Below are positions 24,101-31,902 of a DNA stretch of 64,000 nucleotides, piece after piece. The notes beneath the pieces were generated by a model. It had not been told where the DNA came from. It did not search any database and saw only the letters and a list, made by a program, of their open reading frames with translations. Origin of the DNA: Rhyacophila brunnea. Taxonomy: Eukaryota; Arthropoda; Insecta; Trichoptera; Rhyacophilidae. The translations under genes and the position numbers were made by a program. Position 1 is the stretch's first letter. The number at the start of each line of letters is the position of its first letter. The stretch is from positions 310,001 to 374,000 of the forward strand of contig JAGYXB010000965.1 in NCBI GenBank assembly GCA_022495005.1, written 5' to 3'.

Positions 24101-24323
24101 AAATATGCACTAAAGATCAGCAAAATATTCATCAGCTTGAGCAAACCTAATACAGAATTGATAAGTTTTAATTTATGCTGCGTTCCCACTTACAAGCTCA
24201 ATGCCTTAAGATCTCTCGGAGGGCAATTCTTCAAGACGAACAGCAGCACGTCATCAGACAGATGGAGTAGATTGGGTGCCAGGTATTCTTCGCCCCCTCT
24301 CGACCTCTTCACGATCGAAGCCA
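14169..24323 (-). CDS. F-box and leucine-rich-repeat protein, ten consistent exons
   Basis: Minus-strand exons: 24323-24194, 23645-23490, 22993-22870, 21913-21581, 20823-20701, 20549-20388, 19106-18738, 17784-17627, 16106-16063, 15181-14169. All introns are GT-AG and all joins keep frame. Counting from the first exon, an F-box (about residues 17-60: LLHLSDDVLLFVLKNCPPRD, then CQRLKRLCGDRSLW) precedes an acidic/Pro linker. A Ser/Pro-rich segment comes next, then LRRs (about 230-370: MRLEYCNI, LEILSLKGC, LKKLSLRNCRGIG, LEVLDIRGT). A disordered acidic and Asn/Arg-rich stretch follows (about 375-770), then final LRRs (about 790-860: LRHLDNSELVTDDTLR, LRVLVCRGYSGITDRG, LRLLDISGTRVS) and the acidic end HEDDSDTED. 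Family knowledge: such proteins recruit substrates to SCF ubiquitin ligases through Skp1. Substrate and exact orthologue are unknown; the N-terminus is unresolved. Confidence 0.85.
15450..15689 (-). mobile_element. Full-length tRNA-derived SINE
   Basis: On the minus strand the head reads GATGGCCGCGCGGCTTAAGC (A-box region) and GGTTCGTATCCTGGG (B box). The shared body (TGAGTCAGAGTATGGACCTA, GTGGCTGACATCCATTTCTC) and the tail GATCCTATTAGGATCGGGCA follow. The 10-bp direct repeat TTATTTCAGT flanks it exactly at 15440-15449 and 15690-15699. It defines the 240-bp family consensus for this window and lies in an F-box gene intron. Confidence 0.85.
15690..16062. other. F-box intron, no further feature seen
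   Basis: The rest of the intron between the last exon and the 44-nt exon. AT-rich; nothing recognised beyond the SINE target-site duplication. Confidence 0.5.
16063..16106 (-). CDS. F-box/LRR gene 44-nt mini-exon
   Basis: Acceptor GCCGTTGACAG and donor GTTTGTCAA bracket 44 nt that read SSGSGASDGSQPQR. Its phases (enters after two bases, leaves after one) are exactly those needed to join the 17627 exon to the 15181 exon; skipping it would shift the frame. That phase fit is the main support. Confidence 0.72.
16107..17626. other. F-box intron with a pogo-like element
   Basis: A 1.5-kb intron. The 475-bp pogo-like element fills about a third of it; the rest is AT-rich with no recognised feature. 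Confidence 0.6.
16627..17101. mobile_element. pogo/Tc1-like non-autonomous element
   Basis: Terminal inverted repeats read CAGTAAAACCTCGTTAATAC on the left and, from the other strand, CAGTAGAACCTCGTTAATAA. TA dinucleotides flank both sides (16625-16626, 17102-17103). The CAGTAGAACCTCG terminus is typical of pogo-type Tc1/mariner elements. No transposase is encoded. Confidence 0.8.
17627..17784 (-). CDS. F-box/LRR gene, acidic exon
   Basis: Acceptor GTGTGTGTAG at 17785-17794. It reads VPFDETDDDEFLVCPPKEEF, DDTDQQEGGAEADAREGC, SHAAGGSSQSDQPTG and ends in phase 2 before GTACAT. The acidic run continues smoothly from WELE at the end of the preceding exon. Confidence 0.8.
17930..17956. repeat. 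Short perfect hairpin
   Basis: AGAGGCTCAT and its complement ATGAGCCTCT are separated by seven bases, in an intron of the F-box gene. No known function; could be part of an eroded element. Confidence 0.5.
18087..18159 (-). ncRNA. tRNA-like sequence (pseudo-tRNA or SINE head)
   Basis: The minus strand is 73 nt long with an A-box-like GTGGTGCAGTGCGTAAGGC and a perfect T arm CTGGGTTCGATTCCCAG. The acceptor stem needs several G-U pairs and has a mismatch, and no clean anticodon loop forms. It is better read as a tRNA-derived retroelement head than as a working tRNA gene. It is a different family from the 240-bp SINE. Confidence 0.55.
18160..18345 (+). repeat. LINE ORF2 C-terminal fragment
   Basis: The plus strand reads KWIRCYIISVLVYGAWILKN, TIRRQEAFEMWSYRCTMKIS and CTDHRVFKT. 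This is the 'CY..SVLLYG.E.W.L....+LEAFEMW.YRR.L+I.W.D.V.N' signature of insect LINEs. It sits right beside the tRNA-like sequence. Confidence 0.75.
18566..18668 (-). mobile_element. SINE 3' part
   Basis: The sequence from GACCATGTCCGATCCTAATA to ACGAGAAATGGATGTCGGCT is the tail and distal body of the 240-bp SINE in reverse orientation. It is truncated before the head and lies 70 nt from the 18738 splice donor. Confidence 0.65.
18738..19106 (-). CDS. F-box/LRR gene exon, last LRR of the first block plus linker
   Basis: 123 codons, phase 0 at both ends. It begins VLDIRGTLMGDSEVSSLTWI, an LRR continuing from KALE in the previous exon. Then come SLQELYLEPPSSERP, a Gly/Asn-rich part and the acidic end GGNMEEWELE before GTAAGT. 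Confidence 0.85.
19107..20387. mobile_element. F-box intron carrying a piggyBac-like relic
   Basis: A plus-strand start near 19824 reads MDAEDFSSELQQDLGITLES then DESDVEMDDLEGIPENF before a stop. This is the acidic N-terminus style of piggyBac transposases. The block starts near a TTAA at about 19154 and has another TTAA near 20152. The palindrome CGAGATATCTCG occurs twice at its left end (about 19178 and 19223). Ends are not matched well enough to define an element. Confidence 0.4.
20272..20286 (+). repeat. Three TTAGG units
   Basis: TTAGG repeated three times, the canonical insect telomere unit, here interstitial and next to an (AT)n run at about 20234-20250. Too short to say more. Confidence 0.6.
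20388..20549 (-). CDS. F-box/LRR gene, core LRR exon
   Basis: 54 codons, phase 0 to phase 0, donor GTGCGT. It reads ELDLSCCDWLSSHSLLQLSK, MEHLKKLSLRNCRGIGECVA, YASLSARYGFKALE: two cysteine-containing LRRs. Two degraded copies of this exon lie in the intron at 22150-22227 and 22568-22648. Confidence 0.88.
20701..20823 (-). CDS. F-box/LRR gene, LRR exon
   Basis: 41 codons, phase 0 at both ends, acceptor with a strong pyrimidine tract (TTTTTTTTCATTTTTCAG), donor GTGAGT. It reads LAPMDCPGSLEILSLKGCVC and YNIPINKSYLFNLHLYMKNL. Confidence 0.87.
20824..21580. other. F-box intron without recognised features
   Basis: About 760 bases, AT-rich. No TE motif or exon recognised. Confidence 0.5.
21581..21913 (-). 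CDS. F-box/LRR gene, Ser/Pro-rich linker and first LRR
   Basis: 111 codons in phase 0, donor GTGAGT. A Ser/Pro/Gly-rich part (ENGNSSPKPYNSPSYSPKSS and an acidic Glu/Gly run) is followed by MTKKIMDDVVRRCPNMKEMR, LEYCNIDCLT, the first LRR of the block. The low-complexity part is likely disordered. Confidence 0.86.
22150..22227 (-). pseudogene. Intronic copy of the core LRR exon, same orientation
   Basis: The minus strand reads HLKMLSLWNSQGISECVAYV, against HLKKLSLRNCRGIGECVAYA in the real exon at 20388-20549. There are no splice sites in register and it degrades at both ends. It lies in the intron between 21913 and 22870. Confidence 0.8.
22568..22648 (+). pseudogene. Intronic copy of the core LRR exon, inverted
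   Basis: The plus strand is nearly identical over about 60 nt to the coding strand of the 20388-20549 exon (LLQLSKTEHLKKLSLWNCQG). It lies antisense within the same transcription unit, about 340 nt from the same-orientation copy. Confidence 0.82.
22870..22993 (-). CDS. F-box/LRR gene, charged linker exon
   Basis: Enters after two bases, leaves in phase 0 before GTAAGA. It reads RNLNAEVKEPKPEPTKPKSG and PSWVSHSDVEVSMHNMAGEC. A Lys/Pro/Glu-rich linker between the F-box and the LRRs. Confidence 0.85.
23069..23441. mobile_element. hAT miniature element with internal tandem repeats
   Basis: Ends are CAGCGTTGCCATGTC on the left and, from the right, CAGTGTTGCCAAGTC. The 8-bp duplication CCCAGTTG flanks it exactly (23061-23068, 23442-23449). 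Inside, three units of about 60 nt share ACCTGCGGCCCGCGGCGAAA and CTAAAAAAA. It has no coding capacity and lies in the intron between exons at 23490 and 22993. Confidence 0.88.
23490..23645 (-). CDS. F-box/LRR gene, second half of the F-box
   Basis: Acceptor TGTTTTCCAG, phase in after two bases, phase out after two. It reads SCQRLKRLCGDRSLWVKADL, RRRPIGEKALAGFVRKLRPI, TQALCVRGLVG. The Trp in RSLW is the conserved F-box tryptophan position. Confidence 0.87.
23646..24193. other. F-box intron without recognised features
   Basis: About 550 bases separating the two F-box exons. No TE or exon seen. Confidence 0.5.
24194..24323 (-). CDS. F-box/LRR gene, first half of the F-box
   Basis: Acceptor TTATTCCAG, donor GTAAGT. 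After completing a split codon it reads ASIVKRSRGGEEYLAPNLLH, LSDDVLLFVLKNCPPRDLKA. The N-terminal LLHLSDDVLLFVL is the classical F-box opening. There is no Met before the F-box in this exon, so at least one more 5' exon exists. Confidence 0.87.
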
Positions 24324-24649
24324 CTGGAATAAGGACAATTAGTGAGCAAACAGAATCAATAATGTACCAATTTGAAGAAATCCTGACGCCAGCTAGTGAT
24401 CAAGGTAAATACCTATTATGCCAATGACACGGCCTTCACGGTGGCCAAACCGTAGTTGGGAGAGTTTAGTTGTCGCAAACACATAACAAAAAGACAATTG
24501 AAATGAATAATTTGCATTGATTTTTATTTTGTAGAATATAATATGCAACGTTGCCTTGATAATTAAAATTTTAGCATTTGTCATTCCATTTTGATATATA
24601 CATTGTGTTTACTGTTCTTTCAATTCAACGTAACTATGCATCGAGGCCT

Positions 24650-25250
24650 TAAATATTTAAGAGAATATTTAACTGACGTTTAGTGGTCATATAGATACCA
24701 TTTGTAAAAAGGCGCTAAAGATGTTGAGCTTTGTCTTGCGTATTTCCTGGGTCTTTTCGGATGTTACGGTACTAAAAATTCTCTATAACTCCTTAGTTAA
24801 AAGCAAACTTGAGAGTGGGTCTGTCGTTTGGGCCCCGCATCAGTTGAAGTACGGCCTTATGGTGGAGAGTCCAAAAGAAATTTTTAAGACTCCTTTACTT
24901 TCGGCTGTATGGATATTATCCATGGCTCTATCTGGCTGATTTTCTCTTAGGGATGCTTACATACTGTAGCTTAAAATTTAGAAGGGATCTTTATTTAGCT
25001 ATATATTTTTTCAGACTTATACGCGGCGTAAATGTGAACTATGCCATTCTTGGTGGTGTTGGCTTGTGTGTCTCTGATAATTACCTTAGGAATCGAGGGC
25101 ATCCGTTGTTTGTTCTCCCACGGTGCAGAACTAACCTGCCATTAGTAATGCTGGGAGGGCAGTAACCATGTTTAATGAAATCACTTCGGATATTGATATA
25201 TTCCACTTACGTGAGTGTGAATTTAGGAGGACGTTGTTTTATAAGTTTTT
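24650..25250 (+). repeat. Jockey-like LINE ORF2 C-terminal fragment
   Basis: Several frames read in order FSGHIDTICKKALKMLSFVL, LYNSLVKSKLESGSVVWAPH, then YLAIYFFRLIRG and VGLCVSDNYLRNRGHPLFV. This is the region downstream of the RT domain in Jockey-type elements. Frameshifts and stops make it dead. It lies upstream of the F-box exon, in the interval where the 5' exons should be spliced out. Confidence 0.75.
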
Positions 25251-25523
25251 AAGATAAGGTCTATCAAAGTTCACTCTGTGTGCTTCCATCTACTTTTATT
25301 TTGTTACTTATTTTATTATTTTATTACTTATTCTCTGTATTTTTATTTTTAAAAATTATTAACACTTATTTTACGTCATGTCGTGAACGCTTTGAATTTA
25401 TAATTTGTTATGTTCATTATATGTAAAATAAATAAATTTGATTTCAAGAGTTTCCTTTTAAAACATATAAAAGGATTCTGTAACTAAAATGAATTGGGAA
25501 ACGCTGTAATTGATGTATCTTAC

Positions 25524-25577
25524 CATCGTTTATGTAGCCATCCTCTTCCAACTTCCTCTTGCTTATGTTCAGGGCGT
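25524..25577 (-). CDS. Candidate F-box/LRR 5' exon, copy 1
   Basis: On the minus strand it reads ALNISKRKLEEDGYIND and ends with one base of the next codon before GTAAGA. That is exactly the phase the 24323 exon needs, giving the join IND-V-ASIVKRS. An in-frame stop lies just upstream, so the exon must begin at the AAAAG acceptor at 25578-25582 or be non-coding upstream. The tract before that acceptor is weak. Confidence 0.45.
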
Positions 25578-25817
25578 CTTTTTAAGATAAGGATCCATTC
25601 AAAGTTCAATTGTGCTTCCATCTGGAGAGCGCTCAATACTTATTCTCTTAAAGATTTTGAATTGGCACTTATTTTACGTCATCTATGTGAACGCACAATC
25701 CGCTAATTTGGGTGTTCACTTATATGTAAAAGAAGATAAAACATTTCAAGAATTTCCTCTAAAAAACATATAAAAGGATTCTGTAACTAAAATCAAGAAA
25801 CGCTGATCATATCTTAC

Positions 25818-25862
25818 ACTCGTTTATGTTGCCATCCTCTTCAAAACGCTTATATTTGGCGT
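25818..25862 (-). CDS. Candidate F-box/LRR 5' exon, copy 2 (duplicate)
   Basis: On the minus strand it reads AKYKRFEEDGNINE plus one base before GTAAGA: three codons shorter than copy 1 but in the same phase. Copy 1 and copy 2 are paralogous (EEDG-IN- core). Either could be used, as mutually exclusive exons, or this one is a decaying duplicate. Confidence 0.35.
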
Positions 25863-25879
25863 CTTCGGAATTTTCCAGA

Positions 25880-26365
25880 TCCAATTAAATAACACTTGAC
25901 CTTCCCATTACGGAAGAAAATACAAGTAATTGTAGTCGATAATGAAAATTTCGGTCAAGCTAGGTACGATCTATGGAAACAGGCCTCACATGTCCGCTGG
26001 CGTCTTTTCTATCTGGTTAGAATCTGAAAAGCATGGTTGAATGAGTGATGCAATCGATAACCCAAGTATATCAAACTTCAAGTTGACTGTGATCTACAAC
26101 ACTCGCACTTTGTCATTCTTCAATTTACACAAACGTATTATATTTGGGTGAGGACACTCAGGTGTTACGAATTAAATAACACTCGCCTTTCACCATTACA
26201 AAGAAATACTCAATTTCCCATTCGACATGAAAATTTCATTCATCGTCAAGCTAAACTCCTACTGTACGACAATAAGGGGAAACTACGCCTCAGTTTGATT
26301 CACACATTCTCTTTCTATCACTCCTGCGGCAGGTTGTGAGTGATGCAATATGAACCAGTGATACA
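25880..26365. repeat. Second diverged tandem duplication upstream of the F-box gene
   Basis: About 25880-26060 and about 26165-26355 share AATTAAATAACACT, ATGAAAATTTC, TCAAGCTA, GGCCTCA/CGCCTCA, TTCTATC and GAGTGATGCAAT. A third remnant of the 5' exon acceptor (AAAAG-ACGCC, minus strand) occurs near 25990-26010. Confidence 0.6.
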
Positions 26366-26639
26366 ACAAAGTCACATGGGCTGCTTTACGGTTAAACCGT
26401 TTTCACATAAGCTAATTAGGGAAATAAAAATTGGAATGCTTTTGTATTAAATCTGAATGAAATCACATTATATTACGACTGAAAAGACACGCTTTGATGT
26501 GATTGACCAAAATGTATCGTTGGAGATGCCTGGTGTCTCATGAACTTTTAATTTTACAGCACGTTTTTTAGTGTGGTCGAATCATAGATTTACCATATTA
26601 TAGAACTGGCTTTTAGCTAATTTTGCATACGTTAAACGC

Positions 26640-26745
26640 GTACAAATAACGCCCACAATGGTCGAGTGGATATGCGTGTCTGTTCCAGGTTGTTTATCAA
26701 AGTGCGTTTAGACCCAGAGTATGGACCTAATAGGTTAAGAGCGTA
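26640..26745 (+). mobile_element. SINE head and proximal body, 3'-truncated
   Basis: The tRNA-like head CCCACAATGGTCGAGTGGAT runs to CCAGAGTATGGACCTAATAG and GTTAAGAGCG, where similarity to the 240-bp family stops. Confidence 0.6.
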
Positions 26746-27079
26746 CATAAGTGAAACGGCAAATAATTTTCAACTGTATGTGGAACGAAATCACGGCCGT
26801 GTTGCCCTTCGGAGATTCGTTTTGTCATGGCTTCGGATGAAAATATTCTTAAATCGTGTAAAGATGACTAAAAAACTTTACTTATGTACTTAAAAAAGAA
26901 AACATGTCAATGAATATACTATTATTATTACGAATATAATAATAAACATAACATAAAAAGGACGCATGTTGAATTTTTTGACAAATTATATTTCGTTCGC
27001 CTCGCGTCATTTGCACCCGCGACTCGCAATCTGCGCATCGCCTAGTCACGATTTTTTTAGACCATGCCTCAGCTGAGGT

Positions 27080-27187
27080 ATAGCCTTAAGTGGCTAACAT
27101 CCATTTCTCGTAAACACAAAAACCTGTTAATACAACCTCCAGTCTGAGCCCTATATGATTTTTTTTGGATCAAACATGGTTTAAAAT
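27080..27187 (+). mobile_element. SINE distal body and tail
   Basis: GTGGCTAACATCCATTTCTC, CCTGTTAATACAACCTCCAG and GGATCAAACATGGTTT match the 3' half of the SINE family. Confidence 0.6.
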
Positions 27188-27233
27188 AAAACCGCACATA
27201 ATTTTTGACATTTAAGTGGGATGCTTATACTAT

Positions 27234-27886
27234 CAGAGGCGAAAAGAGGCACCTAACGGAAAAATACGAAGCTTGCAATTTGAGATTTTTTTTTGATAAT
27301 TTACAATTTCAACTGTAGTAATTAATAACTATGTATCTGAAAACACTAAAAAGATTTTTCATTTTTTTTTTAATTTAAAGATAAACTGGCAATTGTAAAA
27401 AAATGTAATAAAATGTGAATTCGTTGCAGGGTCAAATCTTATTATTACATTATATTTTATGGCCATATTTATTATTAAAATTTAGTTTATTAGGTTTCAG
27501 ATTTTTTGTCGTTTAGATTTTTGACTAATTCATCGTTTTAATATTTATTATACATATTTTAAAAAACATCGATTTTTATAAAAATATAAATGTGTATAAC
27601 TTGAAATCCTTATTTATATCAAATTTTATTTTAGGCATGGTCACAATATTGAAGCTTGAGTTGATATAAATAAAAAGGATTTAAAGTTATACACATTTAT
27701 ATTTTTATAAAAATCGATGTTTATAAAAATAAATATAAAAAATACTAAAACGACGAATTAGTCAAAAATCTAAACGACAGAAAATCTAAAACTTAATAAA
27801 CTAAATTTTAATGATAATTATGACCAAAATCTCAAATTGCAAGCTTCGTATATTTCCGCTAGGTTCTCTGCTGGCATGCGTCTCCT
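27234..27886. mobile_element. Long foldback (palindromic) element
   Basis: Outer ends match in inverted orientation (CGAAGCTTGCAATTTGAGAT on the left, its complement near 27830-27850). The inner arms, about 27475-27625 and 27655-27812, are inverted copies nearly throughout (for example GTCGTTTAGATTTTTGACTA against its complement). The left arm carries an extra ~150 nt. The spacer at the centre is about 30 nt. No open frame. Ends near AGAGGCG / CGTCTCC suggest a hAT-like terminus, but no target duplication was confirmed. Confidence 0.75.
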
Positions 27887-28279
27887 CCTTAATAAAACAA
27901 TACAGGCCGTTAATTGGTATTAGGCGGTATGTAGCCAATGAGGCATCCGATTGATATGGGACAGTTTGCTCCCGACGAGGTTTTATATTGTTATGGCGCA
28001 AGGGAGGCCAAAGTGAAGGATTTTCATTTCTGAAGGAGCACGGTTAAAATATTCAAACGTCATTGAATTGAATTAATAGTCAATATCAGTCAGAATCAAT
28101 ATGCTTCAAGTAAGTACAGTCGAGAATAGAAACCGTACCAATATTAACATTAGCATACGAGAAAAAATCGAATATGCTCATGGTTAAATTGTTCCACTAT
28201 ACTTGGTAATACTCGGGCTTGAATCCCCCATTGGTAGAAAAGAAAAAAAACCATGTTTGATTCCAAGAAGATTGTATTA

Positions 28280-28435
28280 TGTGAAGTAGCTACTTGGCCA
28301 CTTGCTCAACCTATTAGGTCAATAGTCTCGAGTCCAAACACACATTGAAAAACAAGTTGTGAATTTGGCGGTCTCGGGACATTATATGCCTGATGCGTAA
28401 CCGCTCGGCCACCGTGGGTGTGATGAATGTTAATT
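28280..28435 (-). mobile_element. SINE head and body
   Basis: The minus strand runs from CCCACGGTGGCCGAGCGGTT (A-box region) through TGTTTTTCAATGTGTGTTTG to GACCTAATAGGTTGAGCAAG. The 3' tail is missing. Confidence 0.65.
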
Positions 28436-28439
28436 TTTC

Positions 28440-30345
28440 CATGTCTGAACCGTCTCTGAAAACTACACCTAAGCAGTGACTTCCTGTAACCTATGATAAT
28501 GTGTAGCCTTCGAAATTCGCGATGACCGGAAAACAATGAAATTGTATGTTTAGGTTGTGACCCTATTCTACGTCTTTGGCAATAACGGAACTAATTGGGG
28601 TATGTTTGGGGTTTAAGATTAAACAATTCGAGAACTTTAAGATATTTGCGTTACTGTTTTCATATGAATAGAAACATAATTTGAAAGACAGTAAAGTAGG
28701 TACTGTATTATAGTTTCTGATTGGTTCATACGTACAGCGGAGGATTTTTAGAAAATATTCGTTTCGCAGAGCTTATGCCCAGGTTTACGAGGCGTACATT
28801 AATGCCGGCGGAAAATGGATAACACAGATAAGAGCCTAATTAAAATACAGAAGAAAATGAAAAAAGTGATTTTTTAAATCAACCAGCTGAATAGGACGCA
28901 GTATTGCATGCAGGATAGTATGATATTTCAAGATGTACGCACTAATCCAGTATTTCGGTAAATTAGGAGAACAAAAACAATGCACATGTTTGCGTAAATT
29001 TATAAACACGTCATTATGTACGCTGCACAAGACAATAAAAACAATACTAATTCCACTTAAAACGTATATTTGGTTGTTTTAGATTATCGATTGGTGTTAA
29101 TTCACTTGTTTCGCATTGGTAAATGTAAAATATTGAATTGAATTTCTAACAAAAACAAAAGAAATTTCACCATGTCTTAATGGCGTGGGGCGCACAAAAA
29201 AATGTGTGTTTGGACCCGTTAACCCCAAATTTTGTTAGTAAATATTATTAAACCGCACGAGTTGATTAGTTTTTAATCGTTATTCAGCAGTGTTTTGGTG
29301 GCTTTCTAGTAAAAACAATGAAATATGACGATACAAACATGATACGACGTGATGGAGAAATCGCACAATAAACTTAGAGTTTTAATGCTTTAGAGAAAGG
29401 ATTTTAGCACGCTCGATGCTCTGACACAAAGAACTGGCTTTTGGTAAAACATAAATAATAATAAACGCACAAAGAAACACGATTTTGAGTCTTTTTGGCC
29501 GCCTTCCAAAAATGTCGAAATCTGACGTCAAACGACACAGAAGCTCTTTAGACCACTTTCGGTATTGCCAGCTGCGGTTAAAAAAAATATACGCCAGATT
29601 GCCATTATACAAAACGGAGAAAATTTTAATTTTTCAAAAAAATTTCATAAACTTAGAAAAAATTAAAAAAGACCTAAATGTGTATATTTTACACGTAGGT
29701 AATTGTTATTCTTAATTGGCATTTGATTACCTATATACGTACCTACTTATATCATAATTTGCCCAGCATGCACCTTTCCATATCACATTGCCCTACTCGT
29801 AATATTTGGATTTCTCGTAACAGGTCTAATTCGCTCATGAGAAAACCTCGTATAGGTACCACAAAATACGACACGAAAAAAACTTTCTATTATAGCTAAT
29901 ATAGCTACAGGCGTGGATCAAGACTTTGATGGCAGTTTTTGTTTATGACTCAATGTGGGGCAATCTATTAAACGTAAGAAATGCAAAGCCCTCTGAATGT
30001 CAGATGTGAATATTGAAAACAACATACCATAATATTAAATATGAAGAAATTTTCTCTACACTTCAAACCCATAGAACGTTTTTTACAACCAAACCTGGAA
30101 GGTATGTAATATTACTTCCCATTATTTCTGTTTGTTGAAAGTATTTCTTTTATATTGCTGGCGAGCATCAGCGGCCAGTTTTGCTCATTTTTGTGAATCC
30201 ATGAAGAATTGGACTTTGGGTTATTTTATGACTAAAAGCATGGAAAGAGTGTTGGGCTCATTTGAGCGGATGTCAGATCCATCAATGTCACGTTAAGGTG
30301 GAGACAAAGATACAGTTACGATATGTACACATGATGAATGAGTCA
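28440..30345. other. Intergenic stretch without recognised features
   Basis: AT-rich. A 76-aa frame at 29485-29715 overlaps another on the opposite strand; neither resembles a known family. Confidence 0.45.
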
Positions 30346-30348
30346 CGC

Positions 30349-30600
30349 CAGTGGTATAGGATAGAGGTAGGCTGTGATCTGACATAAATAAATACTGTAG
30401 ACTAAACTTTTATAATACCTACTTATTTGTTTTCATTGAACTAAGAATACACATCGCAGATGGCACTGGTTAATTTTTTAAATTCAATCAAACCCTACCA
30501 AATCCAAACCATCACAGTGGAGACATGACAAAAACAGTGTACACTTTGTCAGTCATACTTAATTGTTTTGAATTGAAGAGTAAACATTGCAGATGGTGTT
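30349..30600 (+). repeat. CAGTGGCG hAT foldback family, rearranged copy
   Basis: The sequence starts CAGTGGTATAGGATAGAGGT and continues GGCTGTGATCTGACATAAAT like the left arm of 11213-11862. A second partial copy of the arm interior (GACAAAAACAGTGTACACTT, CAGTCATACTTAATTGTTTT) follows in tandem. Confidence 0.55.
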
Positions 30601-30644
30601 GGTTAGTTTCTGAAATTCAAGTTATCCTTGCAGACACCATATTT

Positions 30645-31106
30645 TTTTTGACTGTCCGGTCCTGAAATCATATAATATGAGGCCCATATTATGGGCCACC
30701 AAAGAGTGAAATTTTTGTTTTTACGAGAAAGGGACGTTAGACACATGTTCACCCTATTAAGTCCATACTCCGACTCAGCACTCAAAATGGAAAAGTTTAC
30801 GAACTGGAACGCTCAACAGTTTTCTGAAGGTATTTGCATAGTTATCAAATTGTATGTGTATATTTCATAATAAGACGTGTGTTCGATTTTCTATTACATA
30901 TATTATTATGGCCTATCGAGCTCAAATTATTTTTTCAATGAGACAACCATAATCTTACCGATTTCAAGAACAGTAATGGCGCTTCGGTCCATTTCGAACC
31001 CTGCTCTGACTCAAAACACAAATTGAAAAACAATGTGTATTTGCCAGACTCAGAATTTGATCCTGGGACCCACGACATTGTAGGCCAACCAGCCATCGTG
31101 GGTGTA
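30645..31106 (-). mobile_element. SINE interrupted by a hAT miniature element
   Basis: The SINE tail and body (about 30645-30775) and its head (about 31004-31106) are in the same orientation and would be contiguous without the insert at 30776-31003. The junction is inside the conserved GAGTCAGAG motif. Confidence 0.75.
30776..31003. mobile_element. hAT miniature element inserted in the SINE
   Basis: Ends CAGCACTCAAAATGGA on the left and, from the right, CAGGGTTCGAAATGGA. An 8-bp duplication with one mismatch flanks it: CTCCGACT (30768-30775) and CTCTGACT (31004-31011). It is the same family as 51398-51643. A minus-strand ATG with a GTAAGA donor lies inside it (see findings). Confidence 0.82.
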
Positions 31107-31375
31107 TCATCATAAAAATAGAACTTAACTTATCATAGTATATAAAATATTGAATTATATAACGTCAAATGTTAGTATGTGGCACCGTCACTCAGCAGAC
31201 AACTTATACTGGTAGATCTGTCTATACCTGTGGTAGTCAACGTTCCCTCTCATTTTTCTATTGTGTCTGCGGATCATCAACGCATTTGTGCAGAGTTAGT
31301 GTCATCCGGTGCGGTAAATTTACACCCCCCCCTCCACAATACAATTTTTTTTAATGACAAAATTTAAAATTTAAA

Positions 31376-31902
31376 TCAAAGTTTGACGAATTCGAACGTA
31401 TAACATTCGGGAATATCTGTGTATTTAGATACATGATTATGAATATCTTGTACAGAAAGTGTAGAAGCTTTTATAGCCAATAGTACATTATCAATTAACA
31501 TTTTGACTAAATTGCAACCGGATTTTTCGCACTCAGCGATCTCAATCCTCTTCTTTCGTTCTTCGGGTGTTTCTGTCATTATTTTCAAAAATCCACCTCT
31601 TTTCAAATTCGTAACAACATCCCGGTGTACTTTTTGATTTAAATGCCTTTATGTTTCATATACAACCTCCATTCAATCCACTTCTTTCCAGACGTGAATT
31701 CTCCTTGCATATTTGCTGCGGAGCATATGATGCGTTTGACACAATCATCTGTTTCCGAATAAACAAATATATCACCAATTTTTATTTATTGCGAATGCAT
31801 TTCTGTTTCAACAATTTCAGAGAGCCATTCCAATTTAAATTTATCGCAGGATTTCTTCTTAATGATCGTATTTGAATTATCACATCCACTCCTTTTTGAC
31901 AT
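31376..31902 (-). pseudogene. Transposase/zinc-finger protein relic, probably hAT type
   Basis: The minus strand starts MSKRSGCDNSNTIIKKKSCD at 31902, then KFKLEWLSEIVETEMHSQ and a stop. It continues in another frame with KIGDIFVYSETDDCVKRIIC, SAANMQGEFTSGKKWIEW and MKHK, then NLKRGGFLKIMTETPEERKK to FVKL. The CxxC...H pattern (CVKRIIC..., MKHK) followed by a helical region resembles the BED/TTF-like N-terminus of hAT-derived proteins. It has at least two frameshifts or stops and no catalytic domain. Assignment to hAT is tentative. Confidence 0.55.

Larger units (their letters stand above)
25240..25870. repeat. Diverged tandem duplication containing F-box 5' exon copies
   Basis: Two units of about 300 bases share, in order, TTTTTAAGATAAGG, GTGCTTCCATCT, CTTATTTTACGTCAT, AACATATAAAAGGATTCTG, TAACTAAAAT and GAAACGCTG. 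Each ends in a minus-strand exon-like segment with a GTAAG donor (25524-25577 and 25818-25862). Confidence 0.75.

Noticed and set aside
24721..25165. Two short host genes
   Set aside because: Both frames are consecutive pieces of one Jockey-like LINE tail.
31169..31367. Two overlapping plus frames of about 62 aa
   Set aside because: Low-complexity overlap without homology or start context; adjacent to a C-rich tract and transposon debris.
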